NCBI GenBank assembly: GCA_910585555.1 | Contig: CAJUFU010000056.1 | Span: 1-20,554 of the forward strand | DNA: 20,554 nt | Direction of reading: 5' to 3' | Source of the DNA: an uncultured Lachnospiraceae bacterium | GTDB taxonomy: Bacteria > Bacillota > Clostridia > Lachnospirales > Lachnospiraceae | Shown: one piece after another, positions 7,340 through 15,322 of the stretch | How positions within the stretch are numbered: position 1 is the first letter of the stretch | Layout: every line of letters starts with the position of its first letter | Position numbers and translations under genes: made by a program | Notes under the pieces: generated by a model | Told to the model about the DNA's origin: nothing | What the model saw: only the letters and a program-made list of their open reading frames with translations | Database searches by the model: none

Positions 7340-8062
7340 TTACAGCACCTTACTCAAAAAGTTCTTTGTCCTCTCATTCTGCGGATTGCCAAAGACTTCC
7401 TCCGGCGTACCGCTTTCCATGACCACGCCCTGATCGATGAATAATACTCTGGAAGCCACTTCTCTTGCAAACCCCATCTCATGGGTCACGATCACCATCG
7501 TCATGCCGGACCTGGCCAAGTCCTTCATAACATCCAGCACTTCGCCCACCATCTCCGGATCCAGGGCCGATGTGGGCTCATCGAAGAGCATGATCTCCGG
7601 ATCCATCGCTAAAGCTCTGGCAATGGCCACACGCTGTTTCTGTCCACCGGAAAGCTGGGCAGGATAAGCGTCTGCTTTTTCCGCCAGATTGACGCGTTGT
7701 AAAAGTTCGTTCCCACGCTTTATAGCTTCTTCCTTTGTCATCTTCTTTAAGAGCACCGGGGCCAGAGTGATATTCTCCATGATGGTAAGATGGGGAAATA
7801 AGTTAAACTGCTGGAACACCATGCCCATCTTCTGGCGTATCCGGTTCACATCCACTTTCGGCGCGGTAATCAGTTCATCGTCCACATAAATCTCGCCTTC
7901 GGTGGCTGTCTCCAACAGGTTCAGGCATCTTAGGAAAGTACTCTTACCGGAACCGGAAGGCCCGATGACCACCACCACTTCTCCCGGTGTGATATGCTCG
8001 TCAATGCCGTCTAATACGTTAAGATTCTCAAATGTTTTATGTAAGTTTTTTACTTTAATCAT
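7340..8062 (-). CDS. Amino acid ABC transporter ATP-binding protein (GlnQ/HisP type)
   Basis: This 240-residue ATPase powers import of a polar amino acid and sits on the inner face of the membrane with the permease. All ABC motifs are present: Walker A GPSGSGKST (34-42), Q-loop glutamines at 84-85, signature LSGGQKQR (137-144), Walker B with D-loop LFDEPTSALDP (159-169) and switch H194 in VTHEMGFA. The length is exactly that of the GlnQ/HisP family. The permease stop codon lies 12 bases upstream and overlaps the region of this gene's AGGAGG site, indicating coupled translation. The binding-protein gene follows downstream. Confidence 0.95.
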   Translation of the reverse strand: MIKVKNLHKTFENLNVLDGIDEHITPGEVVVVIGPSGSGKSTFLRCLNLLETATEGEIYVDDELITAPKVDVNRIRQKMGMVFQQFNLFPHLTIMENITLAPVLLKKMTKEEAIKRGNELLQRVNLAEKADAYPAQLSGGQKQRVAIARALAMDPEIMLFDEPTSALDPEMVGEVLDVMKDLARSGMTMVIVTHEMGFAREVASRVLFIDQGVVMESGTPEEVFGNPQNERTKNFLSKVL

Positions 8063-8074
8063 GGCCTCTTCCTC

Positions 8075-8752
8075 CTACCTGGCATCAGACTTACGAAGCC
8101 TTGCCTCTATCCTGCCAAGCAGCAAGGTCAGTATTTTAATAAGTATATAATAGATGACCGCAGTACCGATCAACGGCATAAAAGCAATAAAAGTGGCGCT
8201 CTTGATAAAGTCACCAGCTTTCTGGATATCCATAAGGCCCACATAACCTACAATAGCCGTCTCCTTGATCAGTACGATAAATTCATTACACAGAGCCGGG
8301 AAAATGTTCTTCACCGCCTGGGGAATGACAATCCTGCTCATCGTCTGAAAAGCGCTTAAGCCAAGAGATCTGCCCGCCTCTGTCTGCCCCTTGTCTATAG
8401 AAAGGATACCCGCCCTGATAATCTCGGACACATAGGCGCCGGAGTTAATGCCGAAAGCGATTGCAGCGATAATCCATTTATCCAGCTGCACGAAGGCAAA
8501 GATAACAAAGTAGATGATCATCAGCTGGGTCACCGATGGCGTTCCCCTAATCACATCCGTATAGACACCACCCACAACCCGCAGAAACTTTTTGTGAGAC
8601 AGATTACACATAGCAATCAGCATACCGATGATAATACCGATGATGACCGCTAAGAGGGATACCTTGATTGTCACCCCGATACCGCTTAAGAGCAGCTTAT
8701 ATCGATCCTCCCTGATAAAACATTTATAAAACAGATCACTAAACTCTGCCAT
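8075..8752 (-). CDS. Amino acid ABC transporter permease (HisM/GlnP type)
   Basis: This 225-residue membrane protein forms the channel of the importer. About five hydrophobic segments are visible, at roughly residues 22-47, 73-89, 92-110, 150-170 and 187-213. The EAA loop that docks on the ATPase is at about 126-145 (EAGRSLGLSAFQTMSRIVIP), typical of the family. Its N-terminus is HisM-like, with TVKVS-like residues at the first transmembrane helix. AAGGA lies about 12 bases before the ATG, a little far, so initiation may be modest. It is the first gene of the operon, with its own promoter upstream. One permease gene is present, so the channel is presumably a homodimer. Confidence 0.94.
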   Translation of the reverse strand: MAEFSDLFYKCFIREDRYKLLLSGIGVTIKVSLLAVIIGIIIGMLIAMCNLSHKKFLRVVGGVYTDVIRGTPSVTQLMIIYFVIFAFVQLDKWIIAAIAFGINSGAYVSEIIRAGILSIDKGQTEAGRSLGLSAFQTMSRIVIPQAVKNIFPALCNEFIVLIKETAIVGYVGLMDIQKAGDFIKSATFIAFMPLIGTAVIYYILIKILTLLLGRIEARLRKSDAR

Positions 8753-8817
8753 TTCTCTTTCATCCTTTCGCCGGCTTTATCCGTAAAATGCAGCAATCTC
8801 TCCTAATTCTGAATCGC

Positions 8818-8846
8818 ATTATATCACAACAGACTCCCAATGGAAA
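8818..8846 (-). promoter_or_regulatory. Promoter of the amino acid transporter operon
   Basis: On the minus strand TATAAT (8818-8823) is preceded directly by TGA, giving an extended -10 (TGnTATAAT). TTTCCA (8841-8846) lies 17 bases upstream as a fair -35. The palindrome at 8845-8860 touches this -35. Confidence 0.6.
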
Positions 8847-8860
8847 GTATAAATATACTT
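8845..8860. promoter_or_regulatory. Palindromic operator, ArgR-like
   Basis: AAGTATAAATATACTT is a perfect palindrome with 7-base arms. Its inner 14 bases can be written as AGTAT-AAAT-ATACT, the geometry of an arginine-repressor half-box (xGxAT-4 W-ATxCx). It overlaps the -35 end of the transporter promoter, where repression is expected. Assignment to ArgR is tentative because only one box is evident. Confidence 0.4.
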
Positions 8861-9048
8861 AAATAATGTGTAAAAAACAAGAGATTATATGCCATTATCC
8901 CCAATTATACATTAATAGGCCTCTCAATCATGCATAAAGATGCGTTACTAACACATAAATTCAACATTCCTAAACTAGCTTTTTGGCAAAGCCCATGTTA
9001 TACTCAAACTGTTTATGTTGCAAAATCTTAAGGAACGGGACGTACTAT
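8861..9048. other. Intergenic region between transporter and histidine kinase genes
   Basis: This AT-rich divergent region has no coding signal. TATACT occurs at 8999-9004 ahead of the kinase gene, but no -35 box at a normal distance is convincing. The open frame that would extend the kinase upstream to TTG 8983 lacks a ribosome binding site. Confidence 0.4.
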
Positions 9049-10860
9049 ATGAAAAAAGATCCAGCTAAAAAAGATGCACCACAGACAAAGGACAGCATCG
9101 CTGAACTACAAAAAACTCATAAGTTAATCTATGAACAGGCCGCTGTTTTAAGCCGCTCTGAGGACATTCCCTCGGCAATCCAGGGGATGCTTGCCGCCAT
9201 CGGCAGCTTTGTGGATGCGCAGCGGGCCTATATATTTGAAGATATGGGTTCCCACTATGCCAACACCTTTGAGTGGTGTGCCCCCGGTGTCCGTCCGGAA
9301 AAGGATAATCTGCAGGAAGTGGACCTAAATACCGTATCCGTATGGACGGATATTCTAATTCACGGAGAATGTATCATCATTTCCGAGGTAGAATCCATCA
9401 AAGAAGAACATCCTGATATCTATGCCATTTTGAAACCGCAAAATATCTCCAATGTGGTGGAGGCCCCCATTATGGTGGACAATCATCTGATTGGATTTCT
9501 TGGCGTGGACAACTCTCCGGTCAAGACATCTCAGAGAGTGGCTGAAACCCTGCAGGTGCTGGGCACTTTTATTGCAATCACCTTAAGGAACCGGGAGGGA
9601 CGTCTGGAATCCTTAGAGCAGGCAAACACGGCTCTCAGCGAGTCCAATGCGGCTCTGCGGGCGGCCTATGAGAGCGCCAACCAGGCCAATGCCGCCAAGA
9701 CCACTTTCCTTTCCAAGATGTCTCATGATATCCGCACGCCCATGAACGGCATCATGGGTATGACTACCATTGCCATAGCGCACATTGACGACAAGGAACG
9801 TGTTTTAGACTGTCTTGGCAAGATTTCTTCTTCCAGCCGCCATCTGCTTGCACTGATCAACGACGTACTGGATATGAGCCAGATTGAGAGCGGTAAGACC
9901 ACGCTGGCCAAGGAAGAATTTAACCTTTCCAACCTGATCGAGACATCTCTGGATATGGTGAAGCCCCAGATTGCAGAACGTCACCACCACTTAAATATCC
10001 GCGTCATGAACATCAACCACGCCCATGTGATCGGTGACAGTCTGCGGATACGGCAGGTGATTTTAAATATTCTGGGAAATGCTGTCAAATACACCCCTGA
10101 CGGCGGTATCCTGAGCATTTCCATCTCTGAAAAGCCCTCCTTCAAAAAGGGATTTGGCTGTTATGAATTTATTTTTGAGGATAACGGTATCGGCATGTCG
10201 GAAGAATTCCGGTCGAGAATGTTCCAGCCTTTTGAAAGGGAACGGGATGAGCACGCCACGAATGTGCAGGGAACAGGGCTTGGCATGGCAATCACCAAGA
10301 ACATCATAGAAATGATGCATGGCGATATCAAAGTGGAGAGTCAGCCCGGTGAAGGCACCCAGTTTTTTATCACAATCTATTTGGAATTACAGAATCTGAC
10401 CAACGTACCCACTGCCATCGGGGAAGGCCCCTTTGCCAAACCGAAAAATCAGCTTGTGGATTTTGCCAAAGCTGATTTTTCCGACAAACGTGCTCTGATT
10501 GTGGATGACAATGAATTAAATCTGGAAATTGCCTCAGAGATACTGGGCATGTGCGGTATTCAAATCGAGACTGCCGAAAACGGCAAACTGGCCGTTGATA
10601 TGGTGGCAGATCATCCGGACGGCTATTATGACATCATCTTTATGGATATCCGGATGCCCATCATGAACGGTTATGAGGCCGCCAGCGCCATCCGGGCTCT
10701 GGACCGCAGTTACACCAGGCATCTTCCGATCATCGGCTTATCCGCAAACGCTTTTGCAGAGGATGTGGCCATGTCCAGAAACGCCGGCATGAACGCCCAC
10801 ATCTCTAAGCCTCTGGATATTGACCAGCTCGGCAGAACACTGGCAAAATGGCTGGGATAA
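9049..10860 (+). CDS. Soluble hybrid histidine kinase (GAF-HisKA-HATPase-REC)
   Basis: This 603-residue cytoplasmic sensor kinase has its own receiver domain. There is no transmembrane segment; the N-terminus carries a GAF-like sensor (about 20-180) followed by a coiled-coil-like linker rich in Ala, Ser and Asn (about 185-218). The HisKA H-box has the phosphoacceptor H226 in SHDIRTPMNGIMGM. The ATPase domain shows N344 (NILGNAVKYTPDGG), DNGIGMS and GTGLGMAITKN. The C-terminal receiver has acidic VDDN, D533 (MDIRMPIMNG) as acceptor, the conserved Ser/Thr region LSANAF and K587 (SKP). ATG 9049 is chosen because GGGA and AGGAA precede it. There is no output domain, so it must pass phosphate onward to a partner not in this window. 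It converges with the hemerythrin gene, 12 bases apart. Confidence 0.92.
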   Translation: MKKDPAKKDAPQTKDSIAELQKTHKLIYEQAAVLSRSEDIPSAIQGMLAAIGSFVDAQRAYIFEDMGSHYANTFEWCAPGVRPEKDNLQEVDLNTVSVWTDILIHGECIIISEVESIKEEHPDIYAILKPQNISNVVEAPIMVDNHLIGFLGVDNSPVKTSQRVAETLQVLGTFIAITLRNREGRLESLEQANTALSESNAALRAAYESANQANAAKTTFLSKMSHDIRTPMNGIMGMTTIAIAHIDDKERVLDCLGKISSSSRHLLALINDVLDMSQIESGKTTLAKEEFNLSNLIETSLDMVKPQIAERHHHLNIRVMNINHAHVIGDSLRIRQVILNILGNAVKYTPDGGILSISISEKPSFKKGFGCYEFIFEDNGIGMSEEFRSRMFQPFERERDEHATNVQGTGLGMAITKNIIEMMHGDIKVESQPGEGTQFFITIYLELQNLTNVPTAIGEGPFAKPKNQLVDFAKADFSDKRALIVDDNELNLEIASEILGMCGIQIETAENGKLAVDMVADHPDGYYDIIFMDIRMPIMNGYEAASAIRALDRSYTRHLPIIGLSANAFAEDVAMSRNAGMNAHISKPLDIDQLGRTLAKWLG

Positions 10861-10872
10861 GCAGACCGGTAT

Positions 10873-11760
10873 CTATTTGATACATAGTGCAAAATAATCG
10901 TTTTTCTCTGTACGGAACAAGAGACTGTAAGGAGGATACTGTTTATCAAACTCAAACGCCCTGACTACCTGTTCAAAAGTCAGGGTGTTGATTTTTTCCA
11001 GCTTGTCCCCTTCAGCCGTGGCAAAATGTGTTTCCATACAGCCCATAAACTTTTTGGAAATGAGTTTCATTGCTTCTACGATGGTTTTATCGACTCTGTT
11101 GATTTGTTTCCCCAAGAGTCCGCTGATCAGTTTAAAGACCATCTGTTCCTCATAGATGAGAACTACCCTTCTGTCGTGTCCATCCTGTCTCTGGTAATTC
11201 ATCCTATAGCAAAGAGCCTTTCCGGATGCGAAATCCTCACCGCTGTAGTTGTCGCTGACAAGTTCAGCTTTCAGCCCAAACAGGTCGCGCACCGTCTGGA
11301 TGACCGCCTTTTCCAGAGAAACCAGCTCATCCTCCGAGGCTTTATGTATCCATTTATGCGAAGTCTTTCCCGTAATGGCACAGTCCTCAATCATGATATG
11401 TACATTCAGCCATCCTACACATATCCCCAGGAAATGCTGGATGGATTCTGCGGAATAATTCTGCGATTCCATCTCCTCTTCCAGCGCCGGGATCGTGTGA
11501 TTGTGCATATTGTCATGGAGGCTTTTATGAATCTCATAATCCTGATAGCCAATCTTTCTCATATAAGCTTCTTCTTCTGCAAAATGCTTCAAAGTATAGC
11601 TTTTGAAATACTTAATGCCCTCTTGACAGGCATGTTTTTGTTTCTCCGCATCTTCCGTCAGACTGAGCAGCTTTCCTACGATTGAAAACAGCTTTTTGTG
11701 CGCATGATCTACAATTTCCACCCCGATGTTAAAGCGGTCATTCCATTTCACTTCACTCAT
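10873..11760 (-). CDS. Hemerythrin-domain protein with CheX-like C-terminal region
   Basis: Residues 1-130 form a bacterial hemerythrin, a di-iron four-helix bundle that binds oxygen or senses redox and nitric oxide. All seven expected iron ligands are seen: H21, H59, E63, H78, H82, H121 and D126. The remaining 165 residues are not part of that fold. Residues about 235-260 (DKTIVEAMKLISKKFMG) and the following beta-rich end resemble the CheC/CheX phosphatase fold, but the ExxN catalytic residues of CheX are not in place, so phosphatase activity is doubtful. ATG 11760 has AGGAGAATT directly upstream and is preferred to the in-frame start at 11820. No signal peptide or membrane helix is seen. 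It lies between a hybrid kinase and a diguanylate cyclase, consistent with an oxygen-linked signalling role. Confidence 0.87.
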   Translation of the reverse strand: MSEVKWNDRFNIGVEIVDHAHKKLFSIVGKLLSLTEDAEKQKHACQEGIKYFKSYTLKHFAEEEAYMRKIGYQDYEIHKSLHDNMHNHTIPALEEEMESQNYSAESIQHFLGICVGWLNVHIMIEDCAITGKTSHKWIHKASEDELVSLEKAVIQTVRDLFGLKAELVSDNYSGEDFASGKALCYRMNYQRQDGHDRRVVLIYEEQMVFKLISGLLGKQINRVDKTIVEAMKLISKKFMGCMETHFATAEGDKLEKINTLTFEQVVRAFEFDKQYPPYSLLFRTEKNDYFALCIK

Positions 11761-11883
11761 AATTCTCCTGCTTCCTTTGCATGATGATTTCTGTTCTCCT
11801 ATTTTACCATAACCACCCACAAGATTCCAGAATAAAAGGGTGCAAAATAAATTCGATAAAAAGATAACAAACAGAAGAAAGCA

Positions 11884-11912
11884 TTGAATTAATATCCTTT
11901 TTGAAGTATGAT
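11884..11912 (+). promoter_or_regulatory. Promoter of the GGDEF gene
   Basis: TTGAAT (11884-11889) and TATGAT (11907-11912) are 17 bases apart, each matching sigma-A consensus at five of six positions. This gives a leader of about 90 bases before ATG 12011. No known riboswitch, including the cyclic-di-GMP class, was recognised in that leader. Confidence 0.6.
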
Positions 11913-12010
11913 AAAGAAAGCAATTTCTTTCGGAAATTAACAGAGAAGTTTTTTAGGTCAACGTTTTACTTTGCCGGCTCCCTACTATAAAGAAAAGACA
12001 GGTCGATTTC

Positions 12011-13942
12011 ATGCAGAAAATTTTTATTAAATATACATTTATCATCATCACCACCGCCATTTCCCTGATACTGTTGATCAACTTCATTTTCAGTCTGAAT
12101 TCCTTGGAAAGCAGGCAGTTTGATTCTTTTTATACCAAAACAGATCAGATGATACATACATTGGAAAACAACCGGGAAGAACTTCGTTTACTGCGGGGAG
12201 GACTGGATGAAGATTACCTCACAAGGGCCAAAGCCGCCGCCTATGTACTGGATAATCTGGAAGAGGTCTCCATGGATGTGTCACAAATGCAGTATCTTGC
12301 TGACCTCCTCAATGTGGATGAGATACATATTATCGATGAGAACGGCATTATTGTGGCGGGTTCTGTTTTAAAATATGTAAACATCGATATGCATGACCAT
12401 CCCCAGACAAATGCCTTTATCGCTCTGTTGGAGAGTGATAATCCGGACGCTTACCTGATTCAGGACACCCAGCCTAACGCGGCGGAAGGCAAGATCATGC
12501 AATATATCGGTGTCCGCCGGAAAGGGAAAAAGGGCGTCATTCAAGTGGGACTTACTCCCACAAGACAGCTTGCGGCGCAATCAAGAAATACCTATGAATA
12601 TATCTTTTCTAAATTTCCCACTGATAAAGGCGAGGAATTATTTGTGGTTGACACCCAGACGGGCACTGTTCTTGGCCATTCCGGCGGCATGAACCAAGAC
12701 TTCAGCGCGGAATGTTACCAGCTGGACCAACTCATGGAATGTTCCGGCGGCGCTTACAAGCAGGGAGAAGATAAGGAAAGAATGTATGTGGTCAGCAGAC
12801 AGTATGATGACGTACTGCTGTGCGCTGCTTTGCCCAGAGATATCCTTCTGCAGAAATTATGGGGCAGTATGCTGGCGACTCTTTTCTGTCTGCTGTTCAT
12901 CGAGGCGGCTGTGATTCTGCTGTTAAACTATCTTGTAAACCGTAAAGTAATAGACGGCATACACCGCATCAATGAAAATCTGACCATGATCACCAACGGA
13001 AATTTGGACATCCAGGTTGCCGTCGGCGGCAACCATGAATTTGAGGAACTGAGCAGCGGCATCAATACGATGGTCAAAAGCATTATCAGCCTCTCAGACC
13101 GCATATCCGCCATTATAGAAATCAGCGGGGTCCCTTTGGCTGCTTTTGAATATGAAGAAGGTGTCAAACAGCTCTTTGTTACTTCCGGGCTGAGTGAACT
13201 GCTGGACTTATCTGAACAGCAGTCTGCACAGCTTTATCAGGATTCCGACCAGTTCAACCAATATATCCGCACCATTAAGGAAACCCCTGTGGAAGGGGAA
13301 ACTGACATTTACCAGCTCAACGATTCCAAATATATCCGCATACACATGTCCGAATCCGAAGGCGGATGTCTTGGAGTCATTTCCGATGTCACCGACGACA
13401 TGCTGCAAAAAAAGCGGATGCAGTATGAAAATACCCACGATCCCCTGACCGGGCTGTATAAGTTTGACCATTTCAAACATTTGGCTGCAAAAAAACTGCA
13501 TACAATGCCGCCCGACAGCGTATGCGCTATGGTAATGCTGGACTTGGATGATTTTAAATCCATCAACGATACCTACGGACATGATGCCGGCGATCTGTAC
13601 CTGCAGGATTTTGCCGCAGTCATGCAGAAAATGCCGCCAGAACGGTGTCTGTTGGCGCGGCGGTCGGGAGATGAATTCTGTATCATGCAGTACGGTTGCA
13701 CCGACGAATACGAAGTCATAGAGCAGCTGGACATTTTCTATGAAATGCTTCGCCGTCATAAAGTCGCCGTGTCTTCCGCCCATTCCATGGTCATCTCCGT
13801 CTCCGGCGGTTTTGCATTGGCAGATACCCCGGATAACGATATAGAGGATTTGCTTGGCAACGCCGACGAAGCGCTCTACAAGGCAAAGCACACGGCAAAA
13901 GGAAACTACGTTGGATACCGGCAGGCCCCCTATGCAGACTGA
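12011..13942 (+). CDS. Membrane sensor diguanylate cyclase (Cache-like/HAMP/PAS/GGDEF)
   Basis: This 643-residue membrane protein should make cyclic-di-GMP in response to an external signal. Transmembrane helices at about 7-29 and 284-307 flank a 250-residue extracytoplasmic sensor of double-Cache size and layout. A HAMP linker follows (about 308-361), then a PAS-like domain (about 365-465) ending in GVISDVTDDML, then GGDEF (about 475-638), which opens with THDPLTGLYK. The signature is SGDEF (552-556) rather than GGDEF, a variant often still active; metal-binding D511 lies in LDLDDF. The RxxD product-inhibition site expected just upstream of the signature is absent (RCLL), so feedback inhibition is unlikely. 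The upstream AGG is a weak ribosome binding site. It ends at a hairpin and converges with the GyrI-like gene. Confidence 0.92.
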   Translation: MQKIFIKYTFIIITTAISLILLINFIFSLNSLESRQFDSFYTKTDQMIHTLENNREELRLLRGGLDEDYLTRAKAAAYVLDNLEEVSMDVSQMQYLADLLNVDEIHIIDENGIIVAGSVLKYVNIDMHDHPQTNAFIALLESDNPDAYLIQDTQPNAAEGKIMQYIGVRRKGKKGVIQVGLTPTRQLAAQSRNTYEYIFSKFPTDKGEELFVVDTQTGTVLGHSGGMNQDFSAECYQLDQLMECSGGAYKQGEDKERMYVVSRQYDDVLLCAALPRDILLQKLWGSMLATLFCLLFIEAAVILLLNYLVNRKVIDGIHRINENLTMITNGNLDIQVAVGGNHEFEELSSGINTMVKSIISLSDRISAIIEISGVPLAAFEYEEGVKQLFVTSGLSELLDLSEQQSAQLYQDSDQFNQYIRTIKETPVEGETDIYQLNDSKYIRIHMSESEGGCLGVISDVTDDMLQKKRMQYENTHDPLTGLYKFDHFKHLAAKKLHTMPPDSVCAMVMLDLDDFKSINDTYGHDAGDLYLQDFAAVMQKMPPERCLLARRSGDEFCIMQYGCTDEYEVIEQLDIFYEMLRRHKVAVSSAHSMVISVSGGFALADTPDNDIEDLLGNADEALYKAKHTAKGNYVGYRQAPYAD

Positions 13943-13964
13943 TGCGTTGCACGCCTGCATAGGG
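13928..13964 (+). terminator. Hairpin terminator after the GGDEF gene
   Basis: CCCTATGCAG (13928-13937) and CTGCATAGGG (13955-13964) form a perfect 10-base-pair stem with a 17-base loop. The left arm lies in the last codons of the GGDEF gene. The following ACTTTCCC is a poor U-tract, so termination may be partial. It sits between convergent genes and could act on both strands. Confidence 0.5.
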
Positions 13965-13979
13965 ACTTTCCCGTTCATC

Positions 13980-14612
13980 TTATCTCAATTTTATGGGATG
14001 GCGGACAACCGTTTTCAATTTAGAAGGGTCTACTCTTCTGACATCACTTAAATAAATTTCATGGTGCCGTCTTTGGTCGGTAATGTCCAAGGTATAACCC
14101 TGGGCAGTCATATATTCATGCATCCTCTCTACTGTGGCGGGTTCGGTATCATAGGGCCCGATATGCATACATTGTACGCACAGGCCTTCCTGATATGGGA
14201 GGAATTCCACCTTGGAAAAATCGGTTTTCTTCTTCTTTTCCGCCTCTTCCACAGCCCATTCAAAATCTCTTTTTGTGACAAAGTCCGGAAGCCGGATTGC
14301 AGAGATAAATTGAAAGCTTTCTTTATGCGCATAGTCAATCCCCCGCACGCCTTCCTGCCACCAGAAGCCTTCTAAAGGCGGCACTACATAATCAAAATAT
14401 CCCTGGATTCGGTAGTCCCCCATTTTACTCATCTTAATGGTAAAGGCAATCCCATAGAGCAGACCGATTGACTCCTTATATTCACTGTCTTCCACATTGG
14501 GATCTCCCTTACCGCGGACCGCAATATAGTTCATGGACGGTACTTCCACAATGCCGGGTTTGCTTTTGGGCATATAGAATTCTTTGTATTCTTTCTTGTA
14601 ATCAAATGCCAT
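13980..14612 (-). CDS. GyrI-like small-molecule-binding domain protein
   Basis: This 210-residue soluble protein has the GyrI-like/effector-binding fold seen in SbmC and the ligand domains of MerR and AraC regulators, without a DNA-binding part. The later half carries the typical LCVQCMHIGPYDTEPATVE pattern (about 145-165), with the conserved Gly-Pro-Tyr and Glu region that lines the ligand pocket. ATG 14612 is chosen because AGGAGG lies eight bases upstream; the longer open frame to 14759 overlaps the preceding gene and lacks a site. It is the last gene of a leftward trio with a WYL regulator and a YjbR-DUF3795 protein. It may bind or hydrolyse a hydrophobic cation, but the ligand is not known. 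Confidence 0.88.
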   Translation of the reverse strand: MAFDYKKEYKEFYMPKSKPGIVEVPSMNYIAVRGKGDPNVEDSEYKESIGLLYGIAFTIKMSKMGDYRIQGYFDYVVPPLEGFWWQEGVRGIDYAHKESFQFISAIRLPDFVTKRDFEWAVEEAEKKKKTDFSKVEFLPYQEGLCVQCMHIGPYDTEPATVERMHEYMTAQGYTLDITDQRRHHEIYLSDVRRVDPSKLKTVVRHPIKLR

Positions 14613-14671
14613 GCCTTCATCCTCCTGATTCTTTAAGCTGCCGCTCGCGCAAGCGTCTATATGTTCCCGCT

Positions 14672-15322
14672 TTATTTCCGCCGCAGTCTGTCTACACGCT
14701 CTTTTATATTCTGGGCAAAGGCTTCGTCGGAAAGGGAAGGATCCTTGGTGGCTTTCCAAATATCACAGGGAACCTTTTCACAGCCTCTGCAACCTTCCCG
14801 GTTCTCCTGGCTGGCAGAACATTCATAGATAGGACATGCCTTTCCCTCCGGCGCATGAAATACTTTCCCCAAACTCTCATTACAGCCTTTGCACAGGTTC
14901 CCGTAACAGCCGCATGTTGTACAATCTGTCCCGCAGCAGCTTAAAGAGTTCTTTGCCGCAGCACCCGACAGAATTTCCTGCTGCTTTTTCTTGCTAAGGC
15001 CCGCAAGCACCAGCTGGTATGACTTATCCAATAAATCTTTTAATAAATCATCCGGTACTTCTCCGTCCGGTTTCACAGAGTTCCAGTGTTGTTTATTCAT
15101 ATAATAACCTGGGATAATGTCCTCATACTGCTGCCGCAGAAAATCTCCTTCCGCCGGCTCCAGTTTCAGGGTAATGTAATACGGTTCATCGTTCTCTCCC
15201 AGACAGACTGCCGCAAACATCTTGCCCCCGATCTGATAGCGTATCCAGTTCCACTCCTCTTTCAAATCCTTGGTAACACCCGGTTTTTGCAATAAAAATT
15301 CGTCAATCCATGTGTATCTCAT
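14672..15322 (-). CDS. MmcQ/YjbR domain fused to Cys-rich DUF3795
   Basis: This 216-residue protein has two parts. Residues about 1-118 match the MmcQ/YjbR family, a small fold related to CyaY-like DNA-binding proteins; WNWIRYQIGGKMFAAV and GYYMNKQHWNSV are characteristic. Residues about 125-190 form a Cys-rich segment with the DUF3795 pattern: CCGTDCTTCGCYGN, CKGC, CPIYEC, CRGCEKVPCD, probably binding zinc or an iron-sulphur cluster. The start ATG 15322 has AGGAGG ten bases upstream and overlaps the end of the WYL gene by 20 bases, implying translational coupling; an in-frame ATG further upstream (15355) is less well supported. Function is unknown for both domains. The fusion of the two is unusual in my recollection but the reading frame is clean throughout. 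Confidence 0.87.
   Translation of the reverse strand: MRYTWIDEFLLQKPGVTKDLKEEWNWIRYQIGGKMFAAVCLGENDEPYYITLKLEPAEGDFLRQQYEDIIPGYYMNKQHWNSVKPDGEVPDDLLKDLLDKSYQLVLAGLSKKKQQEILSGAAAKNSLSCCGTDCTTCGCYGNLCKGCNESLGKVFHAPEGKACPIYECSASQENREGCRGCEKVPCDIWKATKDPSLSDEAFAQNIKERVDRLRRK

Noticed and set aside
11026..11685. Plus-strand open frame of 219 codons opposite the hemerythrin gene
   Set aside because: All iron ligands of the hemerythrin are encoded on the minus strand, so the antisense frame is a shadow.
11919..12010. Cyclic-di-GMP riboswitch in the leader of the GGDEF gene
   Set aside because: None of the conserved GEMM core sequences are present in this short AT-rich leader.
13208..13978. Minus-strand open frame of 256 codons opposite the GGDEF gene
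   Set aside because: The plus-strand frame has full domain structure; the antisense frame has no recognisable motif and an odd His, Gly and Cys-rich composition.
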